7,753 nt of DNA, from the NCBI GenBank assembly GCA_964583765.1, contig CAZOWW010000191.1, forward strand, positions 1 to 7,753, written 5' to 3'. Position 1 is the first letter of the stretch. Every line of letters starts with the position of its first letter. A program made the position numbers and the translations under genes. The notes under the pieces were generated by a model, which was not told the origin of the DNA, made no database searches, and was given only the letters and a program-made list of their open reading frames with translations. The stretch is from CAZOWW01 sp964583765 (GTDB taxonomy: Bacteria > Actinomycetota > Actinomycetes > Actinomycetales > Kineosporiaceae). This document shows positions 1-5,827 of the stretch, in pieces.

Positions 1-164
1 AGGCCCTCATCATCCACGGATCCTGATCATCATCCGGCAGGTTGAAATCTCCTCATCGACCAGCCCACGCCCGGCGATCAACAGGCGGCCCCCCCGCGGT
101 GCAGATGCGAAGTGGTGCACAGTGCCAACGTCATCCGGACGGGACGCCGGGAGCGGGACCGGAA

Positions 165-350
165 ATCCCCGCCTGATCGCCTACCTCACCACCACCCGCA
201 CCGGCACCGTCGCCGTTCGGACCTGGCCGGCGTTGACACCACCGCCCCTGCACACACTGTCCCTGACTCTTCCGCTCCCGACGGACGGCTTCGTGCGGGG
301 CTCGGCGGCCTGGGAGGCGATCCAGGGCCGGACCTGGGAGCAGCTCGGAT
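165..350 (+). pseudogene. Possible coding remnant, unknown family
   Basis: In the frame of position 122, codons from about 165 to 330 have almost exclusively G or C at the third position. They read like a real protein, for example RLIAYL, GTVAVRTWPAL, LHTLSLTLPLP and GSAAWEAIQGRTWEQLG. Upstream the translation turns into low-complexity R/P/S-rich sequence and downstream (after about 350) into cysteine/glycine-rich nonsense, although the frame stays open to a TGA at 611-613. I see no ribosome-binding site before the ATG at 122. The simplest reading is the inner part of a decayed gene or a gene fragment. I do not recognise the family, and chance openness in high-GC DNA remains possible. Confidence 0.3.
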
Positions 351-525
351 CAGGGTTACCGGATCTCCGCTGTCGCTCGATGAACCGTCCTGTCCCCCCA
401 TACGTGTCGTGTTCGCGGGGGGTCCTGATTGGGGGCCCCTCGTGGGGAGCGCCGATGCTCACGGTCTCGTGGGGGCGGGGTGCGGGCGCTCGTCGTCGGT
501 GCGCCGGCCGGAGCGGGGACATCAC

Positions 526-546
526 GGGAGGGAGGAGGGGCGGGGG
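526..546 (+). other. G-quadruplex-forming motif
   Basis: Four G-tracts of at least three bases on the + strand (526-528, 530-532, 537-540, 542-546) are separated by loops of 1, 4 and 1 nt. This satisfies the usual G3+N1-7 definition. Further G-runs lie just upstream (417-422, 431-435, 443-446, 471-475, 477-480, 515-518). Whether it folds in vivo, or affects transcription of the cupredoxin gene 250 bp downstream, is unknown. Confidence 0.5.
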
Positions 547-667
547 ATACCACCGCGAACGGAGCCCAGCACGCCTTGTCGAGCCCTCTCAGGACCCGAC
601 CACCCGAGAGTGATCCCAGTGGGTTTCCGGGCACAGATCCGGCGTGGCACAACCAGAGATCGGAAAA

Positions 668-705
668 CGGCCCTCAGAGCGGTGCACACGGCACCGAAAG
701 GGCCG
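668..705. other. Nested stem-loop upstream of cupredoxin gene
   Basis: An outer 7-bp stem (668-674 with 699-705, CGGCCCT/AGGGCCG) encloses an inner 6-bp stem (680-685 with 691-696, CGGTGC/GCACCG) with a 5-nt loop and an asymmetric internal loop. All pairs are Watson-Crick. It lies about 90 bp before the lipoprotein start, with no T-run after it. It could be a terminator for something upstream or a structured 5' leader. Only the pairing itself is seen. Confidence 0.4.
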
Positions 706-795
706 CTCCCGATGGGCCGCGGACACGGTCGCGACCTATCCCATGACACACCAGCCCCGCCCGCGGCGAGGCAACCGAAAAAGGAGACACCTCTC

Positions 796-1221
796 ATGAA
801 GGCACCTGGGACCGTCACGGCAGGAATGGTGTTCGTGGCAACGATCGCCCTGACGCTCAGCGGCTGCGGATCCAGCACGAAATCCACCGGCACTGCCGCG
901 TCGACGGCGCCGACTCCGAGCAGCACCAGCGCTGCCAGCGCCGGAACGCCGGTGGTCGTGACCGAGAAGGAATTCTCCATCTCCCTGTCCACGACCACCT
1001 TCAACGCGGGCACCTACACGTTCACGGTGAAGAACGAGGGGAGCTTCCCCCATAACCTCACGGTCAACGGACCTGGCGTGAACGCAGCCGCGACACAGAA
1101 TCTGTCCGGAGGGCAGACAGGGACGTTGACGGTGACCTTCCAGAGAGGGTCCTACGAGTTGTTCTGCTCGGTGCCCGGCCACAAGGATCGCGGCATGGAC
1201 CTGACGGTGCAGGTCAACTGA
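796..1221 (+). CDS. Cupredoxin-domain lipoprotein (blue-copper type)
   Basis: A 141-residue protein that starts at ATG 796 behind a strong ribosome-binding site (AAGGAG, 781-786). The N-terminus is a lipoprotein signal: a short basic start, a hydrophobic stretch and lipobox LSGC with Cys24 as the lipid-modified residue. A Ser/Thr/Ala-rich linker (about 25-52) leads to a small beta domain (about 53-141). The ligand pattern of a type 1 copper site is complete: His86 (in FPHN), then Cys124, His129 and Met134 in FCSVPGHKDRGM. This places it in the plastocyanin/azurin-like cupredoxin superfamily, anchored on the outer face of the membrane, probably as an electron carrier or copper-binding protein. 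The redox partner is unknown and no oxidase or nitrite reductase is nearby. The frame is open upstream to 112, but that part is not protein-like and the RBS decides the start. The next gene follows after 77 bp. Confidence 0.9.
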   Translation: MKAPGTVTAGMVFVATIALTLSGCGSSTKSTGTAASTAPTPSSTSAASAGTPVVVTEKEFSISLSTTTFNAGTYTFTVKNEGSFPHNLTVNGPGVNAAATQNLSGGQTGTLTVTFQRGSYELFCSVPGHKDRGMDLTVQVN

Positions 1222-1283
1222 GCACGCTCCGACTCCGGCGCGTCCTGCCCCGACCGACGATTCCGTGAGTACGTAGTAGCTTC

Positions 1284-1291
1284 AGAGAGGA
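1284..1291 (+). promoter_or_regulatory. Ribosome-binding site for the propeller-repeat gene
   Basis: AGAGAGGA lies 7 nt before GTG 1299. It supports that GTG as the start, which also places a clean signal peptide at the N-terminus. Confidence 0.6.
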
Positions 1292-1298
1292 CCCGTCA

Positions 1299-2555
1299 GT
1301 GTCTCGATCAAGCCGCCGAAGCGGTCTCGGACTTCCAGCATCACTGATTGCGCTCGGCACCGGAATTGTCCTCGCGCTACCCGCGCAGGCGGCGAACTCC
1401 TGGACGCCACCGGTTCAGCTACCCACCGGATGCGCAGCATCGTCCACGGCTACCGGGTCGGTTGCGGTCAACGCCACCGGCATGCAGGTCGCAGCCGCCA
1501 ATGTCAACGGCATCAGCGCCGTTTCGGTCTGCACCAGTCCCGACGGACAGTCCTGGTCCGCGCCGTCCACCCTCGGCCAGGGCGTGAATCCAGCCGTGGC
1601 GCTCGCCGCGGACGGCCGTGCTGTCGTGGCGTGGGAAGGCGGGACCTTCGCCGCCACTGATATCGAGGCCAGCGTCCGCCCGCCCGGCGGGACCTGGGGC
1701 GCCCCGGTCGTCGTCAGCGCCGCCGGCTACCCCGGCGCACCATTGATCGGCATCGACGGGTGGGGCAACGTGGTCATCGCCTCCGTGCAGGGGGCCACCG
1801 GAACGATCGCCACCGCCAGTCTCCGAGCCGGTGGGAGTTGGTCGCCGGTGCAGACCCTGCCCACCCATGACGGCAGCGGCCTGGACATGGCGGTCAACTC
1901 CGCCGGATCGGTCGTCCTCACGTGGGCTGGCAAGGGCGTGAGCATCGGCGCCTACGCCGACTCCGGGACCGTCCTGGGCGGTTTCGGCGCACCGGTCAAG
2001 GTCGGCCTGGCGCCCTACAACGGCGGGCGAACCAGCGTGACGCTGAACGATGCCGGTCGTGCAGTGATGGTCTGGGCGGTGGGGTCCACGGCAGCCAACG
2101 TGGCCGCCACTCGCTCCGCAGCCGGGACGTGGAGCGCCCCGGTCCAGCTGTCCGGGGACGAAGCCAGCCCCCTCGACGTCGCGATCGACGGCGCCGGGAA
2201 TGTCATCGCCGTCTTCGAACAGTACGTACTGGCTCAGGGCAGCTCCCTCACCTCGCTGTACGCCTCGAGGCTTCCGGCGGGTGGGTCCTGGGGAGCACCG
2301 ACTCTGCTGTCCGCACCGGGAGATTCCGTCGGCGGCGGCGGGCGTGTCGTCGCCGACGCTGCGGGGACGTTCGTCATCGCCTGGGATGACGCCACCTCTC
2401 GAACCTTGACCGCACTCACCAGCCCTCCCGGCCGCGGTTTCGGACTCCCCGCGACCGTGGCCCGCAACGTGGGTGGGATCGGGCGACTCGTGCTCGCCCC
2501 GGGTCACGCGGCGCTGACCTTCAATTCGGTCATCACGAGTGAAACGGTGAGTTGA
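1299..2555 (+). CDS. Exported protein with about eight propeller-like repeats
   Basis: A 418-residue protein with a GTG start. A Sec-type signal peptide is clear: basic n-region (RSSRRS), hydrophobic core and an AQA cleavage site near residue 31. The mature part consists of repeats of about 48-53 residues. Each opens with an aromatic-G/S-x-P-V-x-L motif; the aromatic residues sit at about 35, 85, 132, 180, 228, 277, 330 and 380 (WTPPVQL, WSAP, WGAPVVV, WSPVQTL, FGAPVKV, WSAPVQL, WGAPTLL, FGLPATV). Most repeats also carry a D-x-x-G-x-x-V-x-x-W strand motif (for example ADGRAVVAWEG, DAGRAVMVWAV). This is the pattern of BNR/sialidase-like beta-propellers, so a secreted propeller of seven or eight blades is likely. 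I see no catalytic residue set, so sialidase activity is not implied; binding or scaffolding is more plausible. Two cysteines (about 45 and 77) could form a disulfide. It follows the cupredoxin lipoprotein and may be cotranscribed with it. Confidence 0.75.
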   Translation: MSRSSRRSGLGLPASLIALGTGIVLALPAQAANSWTPPVQLPTGCAASSTATGSVAVNATGMQVAAANVNGISAVSVCTSPDGQSWSAPSTLGQGVNPAVALAADGRAVVAWEGGTFAATDIEASVRPPGGTWGAPVVVSAAGYPGAPLIGIDGWGNVVIASVQGATGTIATASLRAGGSWSPVQTLPTHDGSGLDMAVNSAGSVVLTWAGKGVSIGAYADSGTVLGGFGAPVKVGLAPYNGGRTSVTLNDAGRAVMVWAVGSTAANVAATRSAAGTWSAPVQLSGDEASPLDVAIDGAGNVIAVFEQYVLAQGSSLTSLYASRLPAGGSWGAPTLLSAPGDSVGGGGRVVADAAGTFVIAWDDATSRTLTALTSPPGRGFGLPATVARNVGGIGRLVLAPGHAALTFNSVITSETVS

Positions 2556-2558
2556 CCG

Positions 2559-2604
2559 CATCCGCACCATCTCGTGCCGACTACGGCACGAGATGGTGCG
2601 GATG
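2559..2604. terminator. Perfect 21-bp stem-loop after the propeller gene
   Basis: Positions 2559-2579 pair with 2584-2604 without a mismatch around a 4-nt loop (ACTA). The stem begins 4 nt after the TGA of the propeller gene. There is no T-tract on either side, which is common for intrinsic terminators in high-GC actinobacteria. The symmetry would serve transcription from either direction. Use as a terminator is inferred from position and strength. Confidence 0.7.
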
Positions 2605-2848
2605 ATCGCCAACACGTCGTCCTCGGGGCCCCCACGTACGAGCGTTCGAGGTCCGTGTCCGTGTCCCTCCACGAACGGCCGGGTCTGGATCTCCGGCCCG
2701 GCCGGTCCCGTGAGGACGCCCTGGATGGTCTCGCGGCTGAGCCCGGGCACGAGCATCCTTGTACCGATGAGCCCGCGCGCTGGACCGGCCGTGCTTCCGG
2801 ACCGGCGGCGCGCCGAAGGAACCTGGTGCCAAGGTTTTCCTGGCGAGT

Positions 2849-2875
2849 TGTCGTATCGGCGGGATGCCGTTCGTG
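2849..2875 (+). promoter_or_regulatory. Candidate ECF42-type promoter
   Basis: TGTCGT (2849-2854) followed after 17 nt by CGTG (2872-2875) resembles the bipartite promoter reported for ECF42 sigma factors, TGTCGA at -35 and CGA/TC at -10 (recalled from the literature). Each half deviates by one base. The position, about 50 bp before the DGPF start, suits autoregulation of the module by its own sigma factor. Confidence 0.35.
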
Positions 2876-2913
2876 GTGGGGTGGAAGGCGGTCACCGGAA
2901 CCGTCCCGACCTG

Positions 2914-2918
2914 AGGAG
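2914..2918 (+). promoter_or_regulatory. Ribosome-binding site deciding the DGPF start
   Basis: AGGAG 7 nt before ATG 2926. The frame is open further upstream to ATG 2593, but the RBS and the loss of protein-like sequence above 2926 fix this start. Confidence 0.75.
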
Positions 2919-2925
2919 AAGCCAG

Positions 2926-3288
2926 ATGACGCACTACCTGCTGGCCGTGCACGGCCCGGCCGAGAGGAACGAGTTCGGCAGCTACGCCTCCAAGGAGGAG
3001 ATGGAGGCGGCGTTCGCCGCGACCGGCGCCTTCAACGACAAACTGCGCGCCGAGGGCTACTGGGTCTTCGCGGGTGGGCTTCAGCCGGTCGCGACGGCGA
3101 CCGTCGTCGACGGCCAGGGTCAGACGCCGGTGCTGACCGACGGCCCCTACCTGGAGACCAAGGAGGCCTTGGGGGGTTTCTGGGTCATCGACGCACCCGA
3201 CCTCGACGTGGCGCTCAAGCTCGCGGCCGAGGGATCCCGGGCATGCCGGGGCAAGGTCGAGGTCCGTCCCTTCGAGGGCCTCGCCTGA
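2926..3288 (+). CDS. YCII-related (DGPF-domain) protein
   Basis: A 120-residue protein. It has the features of the YCII-related family often called DGPF proteins: an N-terminal beta strand MTHYLLAVHG, a helix with K/R and acidic residues (about 22-42), the GYWVFAGGLQP segment (about 44-54), and the signature TDGPYLETKEALGGFWVID (about 71-89). The signature has Tyr in place of the usual Phe. The protein ends in the conserved ACRGKVEVRPF. Length fits the family. These are small ferredoxin-like-fold proteins of unproven function that occur next to ECF sigma factors of group ECF42. Here the sigma gene starts 39 bp downstream on the same strand, so the two are almost certainly one operon. Whether the protein senses something for the sigma factor is unknown. 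Confidence 0.9.
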   Translation: MTHYLLAVHGPAERNEFGSYASKEEMEAAFAATGAFNDKLRAEGYWVFAGGLQPVATATVVDGQGQTPVLTDGPYLETKEALGGFWVIDAPDLDVALKLAAEGSRACRGKVEVRPFEGLA

Positions 3289-3303
3289 GCCGGCCCGACG
3301 TAC

Positions 3304-3333
3304 GACTGATCGATGCAGGACTGATCGATGCAG
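3304..3333 (+). repeat. Exact 15-bp tandem duplication at the sigma start
   Basis: GACTGATCGATGCAG occurs at 3304-3318 and again directly at 3319-3333. Each copy carries an ATG (3313 and 3328). The first ATG opens only M-Q-D before TGA (3322-3324), while the second starts the sigma factor in the same phase. The end of copy one supplies AGGA (3317-3320), 7 nt before ATG 3328, the only Shine-Dalgarno-like sequence there. Confidence 0.85.
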
Positions 3334-4656
3334 GGCGGGACGGCGGCCGTCGAGCGGGTGTTCCGCGAGGAGTACGGCCGCCTGATCGCCTCGCTCGTCC
3401 GCCGCTTCGGTGACATCGACCTCGCACAGGAGGCAGCCGGCGAGGCGCTCCTGGCAGCACTCGAGAAATGGTCGGAGTCCGGCGTACCTCCCAACCCCGG
3501 CGGCTGGCTCACCACCACCGCAGGCCACCGCGCGATCGACTGGATCCGCCGCGAGAAGCAGCGCGAGGCCAAGCATCAGGCGGCCTTGATGTCCTACGAC
3601 GACACCCCCCACGAACCCACCGGACCGGTCGAGGATGACCGGTTGCGGCTTGTGTTCACCTGCTGTCACCCGGCGCTGGCCCCGGAGGCGCGGATCGCGC
3701 TGACGCTCCGGCTCCTCGGGGGGCTGACCGTGCCCGAGATCGCGCAGGCGTTCCTCGTTCCCGAGACCACGATGGCGCAGCGGATCACCCGGGCCAAGAA
3801 GAAGATCGCGGCGGCGAAGGTGCCGTACCGGGTGCCGGACGCCGCAGACCTCCCTGATCGGCTGGACAGCGTGCTGGCAGTGCTGTTCCTCGTCTTCAAC
3901 GAGGGCTACCTCGCCACCGGCGACGGCGACCCCATGCGCGCTGACCTCACCAGCGAGGCCATCCGACTCACCAGGATCCTGCGCCAGTTGCTCCCCCAGG
4001 AGCCGGAGGTGGCTGGCCTGCTCGGGCTGCTGGTCCTCGCCGAGGCCCGGCGCCGGGCCCGCGTCCGGAACGGGCAACTGGTTCCGCTCGGCCAACAGGA
4101 CCGCGCCGGCTGGGACCGCGCGCTGATCGCTGAGGGCCACGACCTGGTCCGCCAGTGTCTCGCGATCAACCGACCCGGCCGTTACCAGATACTCGCCGCG
4201 ATCAACGCCGTCCACACGGACGCCCCCACGGCGCCGGACACCGACTGGTCACAGATCGTCGCACTGTACGACCAGCTGACCCAGCTCGACTCCTCGCCGA
4301 TCGTGGCACTCAATCGCGCCGTGGCGGTCGCGGAACTTGACGGCCCGGAAGTCGCCCTCGCTCTGATCGACCGGCTGCCGCTCATCGGCTACCACGCGTG
4401 GCACGCCACCCGCGCCGACCTGCTCCGCAGGCTCGGCCGCAGCACCGAAGCGAGGCAGGCGTACGACGACGCGATCGCCGCCACCAAGAACACCGCCGAA
4501 CGCACCTACCTGGCCAGGAAGCGCGGCGAACTGGTCCAGCAGCGCCCGGCGTCGCACTCTTCCCCGGCTCTCCATCGGCAGAGCCACCTCCGCGGCCGGG
4601 GATCTCCCAGCGGCTCACCAGCTGGGCCCGCACGAGACCGGTCCTCCCCTGGGTAG
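3328..4656 (+). CDS. ECF42-type RNA polymerase sigma factor with C-terminal extension
   Basis: A 442-residue protein. Region 2 lies at about 8-80: VERVFREEYGRLIASLVRRFGDIDLAQEA, broken here as VERVFREEYG and DIDLAQEA, then PGGWLTTTAGHRAIDWIRRE for promoter melting and core binding. Region 4 lies at about 100-165, with FTCCHPAL, the helix-turn-helix LTVPEIAQAFLVPETTMAQR and RAKKKI. A DUF6596-like segment follows (about 175-280: VLFLVFNEGYLA, RADLTSEAIRLTRIL, LGLLVLAEARR), then a TPR-like C-terminus (YHAWHATRADLLRRLGR, ARQAYDDAI). This order is diagnostic of group ECF42, which pairs with DGPF proteins and has no classical anti-sigma factor; in that group the extension is thought to modulate activity. 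The last 35 or so residues (after about 405) are a Ser/Pro/Arg-rich tail not typical of the family. It directs RNA polymerase to a small regulon, likely including its own operon. The start is uncertain by a few codons. Confidence 0.9.
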   Translation: MQGGTAAVERVFREEYGRLIASLVRRFGDIDLAQEAAGEALLAALEKWSESGVPPNPGGWLTTTAGHRAIDWIRREKQREAKHQAALMSYDDTPHEPTGPVEDDRLRLVFTCCHPALAPEARIALTLRLLGGLTVPEIAQAFLVPETTMAQRITRAKKKIAAAKVPYRVPDAADLPDRLDSVLAVLFLVFNEGYLATGDGDPMRADLTSEAIRLTRILRQLLPQEPEVAGLLGLLVLAEARRRARVRNGQLVPLGQQDRAGWDRALIAEGHDLVRQCLAINRPGRYQILAAINAVHTDAPTAPDTDWSQIVALYDQLTQLDSSPIVALNRAVAVAELDGPEVALALIDRLPLIGYHAWHATRADLLRRLGRSTEARQAYDDAIAATKNTAERTYLARKRGELVQQRPASHSSPALHRQSHLRGRGSPSGSPAGPARDRSSPG

Positions 4657-4754
4657 TGCCCGACCGTTGCCACGGGTCGATGCCCTGAGCTCGGTCCGAG
4701 TGACCCTCTCTTGATCAGCTTGAGCGAGTCGAGTGATCGACCGACCTAGCTCTC

Positions 4755-5618
4755 ATGGAGCCGGTGAGTCGATCAGGGCGGAGACCGCGCGTGCGATGGC
4801 CCTTCTTCCTCGCGCTCGTGCTCGTCGCTGCAGGTGCGCCGCTTGTCTTGGCGGTACCCGCATCGGGCGAGACGGACTCCTCACCGGCTCAAAGCACGAC
4901 GCGGCAGGACTACTCCGCCGTGGAACGGACGTTGAGCAGCCTGCCGGCACCGCCAGGAACCTCCAGGGACCGGTACGCCACGGGGTGCGGGATACCGACG
5001 CCGTACTGCCTCATTGATTCCCGTGGTCATCTGTCCCGACTGTTCACGGACACGGTGTCCCTGCTCCTGGCACACGGGGTGTCCGTGGACTGGTCCCTGT
5101 GCTGGCCCGAAGCGCGCCAGTACTGGGACCTGGCCGCCTGCTCCGTGCAGGCGCGCTACGGGGACGTGCCCCTGCTGGTGATTGCCGACGACCAGACGAG
5201 TCCTCTGCATACGAAGGTGACGCCGTGGCTGGCCGTGCTCGATGGCAGTGATCCTCCTGCGATGGGGTTCTCCCTGCCCACCTGGGGACAGCTGGGGCTC
5301 GCCGCACCGGGGTGGAACGGGGCAGCGACCTGCGCGCGTCGACTCGAAACCGGGTGCCGTGAGCTGCAGGGGACGTTCATCGTGCCGGGGGCCTCACCCG
5401 CCAAGGTCGCGGCGTCCTGGCAGGCGTGGCTGGGTCGCGCCGGATACCGGGTCGACTGGGCCAGGTGCCACGTCGTGGGCCGCGCTCGCACGCCGCGGTG
5501 CGCCGTCACCGCCACGCGTTACCTCGCCCTCGGCGGACGGGACATGGTCACCGTCGTCGCGGCGTTCCGCCTGGTTGTGCCCGGCGGGGTCGGCATCACC
5601 CTCACCGCCGGGAGTTGA
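4755..5618 (+). CDS. Exported protein with duplicated four-cysteine domain, unknown function
   Basis: A 287-residue protein that I do not recognise. The N-terminus is basic (RSGRRPRVR) and followed by a hydrophobic helix (about 15-34) ending near VPASG, a signal peptide or anchor. The mature part has eight cysteines at 78, 85, 116, 129, 193, 201, 238 and 249. They fall into two parallel sets: C-x6-C ... VDWSLC ... CSVQARY and C-x7-C ... VDWARC ... CAVTATRY. This points to an internal duplication of a disulfide-stabilised extracytoplasmic domain. No catalytic motif is evident. ATG 4755 has no good RBS. GTG 4791, with GGCGGAG 8 nt upstream, is an alternative that would shorten the basic region by 12 residues. 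It lies 98 bp after the sigma gene, so it could be a target or simply a neighbour. Confidence 0.7.
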   Translation: MEPVSRSGRRPRVRWPFFLALVLVAAGAPLVLAVPASGETDSSPAQSTTRQDYSAVERTLSSLPAPPGTSRDRYATGCGIPTPYCLIDSRGHLSRLFTDTVSLLLAHGVSVDWSLCWPEARQYWDLAACSVQARYGDVPLLVIADDQTSPLHTKVTPWLAVLDGSDPPAMGFSLPTWGQLGLAAPGWNGAATCARRLETGCRELQGTFIVPGASPAKVAASWQAWLGRAGYRVDWARCHVVGRARTPRCAVTATRYLALGGRDMVTVVAAFRLVVPGGVGITLTAGS

Positions 5619-5827
5619 GTTCCGGCCGGGCTGGGACGTCGCCGGGGTGGCCCGCGGGGGTGCGTCCGGTTCGGCCCAGCCGTGCCGCAGGATCGCCTCG
5701 AGATCCACGTGTCCTCCTGTGCCTGAGAACCAACACACAACACCGAGCCCGCCTGCGCTGCGCTCCGCCGGGAAGCTGCGCCTGCCCACTCACCGTTCAG
5801 TTGCAGCTCAGTAATCAACGCGGAGCA

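Larger units (their letters stand above)
1..795. other. Left intergenic region without an intact gene
   Basis: No reading frame here looks like a complete protein. A + frame is open continuously from about 112 into the cupredoxin gene, but its translation before 796 is arginine/proline-rich and low in protein character, so I treat it as non-coding leader. Contents that can be pointed to are a short coding-like remnant (about 165-350), G-rich sequence on the + strand (about 415-546) and a nested hairpin (668-705). No promoter was identified with confidence. A TGTCGA hexamer at 577-582 is noted under rejected items. Confidence 0.6.
2605..2925. other. Intergenic region before the DGPF/sigma module
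   Basis: This stretch of about 320 bp has no intact gene I can defend. The + frame is open in phase with the DGPF gene, but its translation is not protein-like. On the minus strand, from GTG 2750 (AAGGA 5 nt upstream), the codons down to about 2580 are rich in third-position G/C and read plausibly (VPGLSRETIQGVL, PEIQTRPFVEGHGHGP), but no stop occurs before the stem-loop and the propeller gene. It could be a truncated minus-strand gene or chance. The right end holds a candidate ECF-type promoter (2849-2875). Confidence 0.45.

Noticed and set aside
577..600. TGTCGA followed by CGAC, like a perfect ECF42 promoter
   Set aside because: The spacer is only 14 nt, shorter than the usual 16-17, and the site lies about 200 bp from any gene start. 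A given hexamer is expected several times in a window of this size.
112..795. N-terminal extension of the cupredoxin gene
   Set aside because: It is in frame and open, but the translation is Arg/Pro/His-rich nonsense, and a strong RBS plus a lipoprotein signal start at 796.
1419..2756. 445-codon open frame on the minus strand
   Set aside because: Nearly all of it is antisense to the propeller gene. The translation is low in protein character, and the + strand gene has a signal peptide, an RBS and regular repeats. Only the part right of 2580 has any coding appearance and is listed separately.
2581..4215. 544-codon open frame on the minus strand
   Set aside because: It is antisense to the well-recognised DGPF and ECF42 genes, and its sequence is typical of complementary reading in high-GC DNA.
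5519..5818. Small minus-strand frame ITELQLNGEWAG in the convergent gap
   Set aside because: It has only a TTG start, no RBS and low protein character, and it overlaps the end of the four-cysteine gene.
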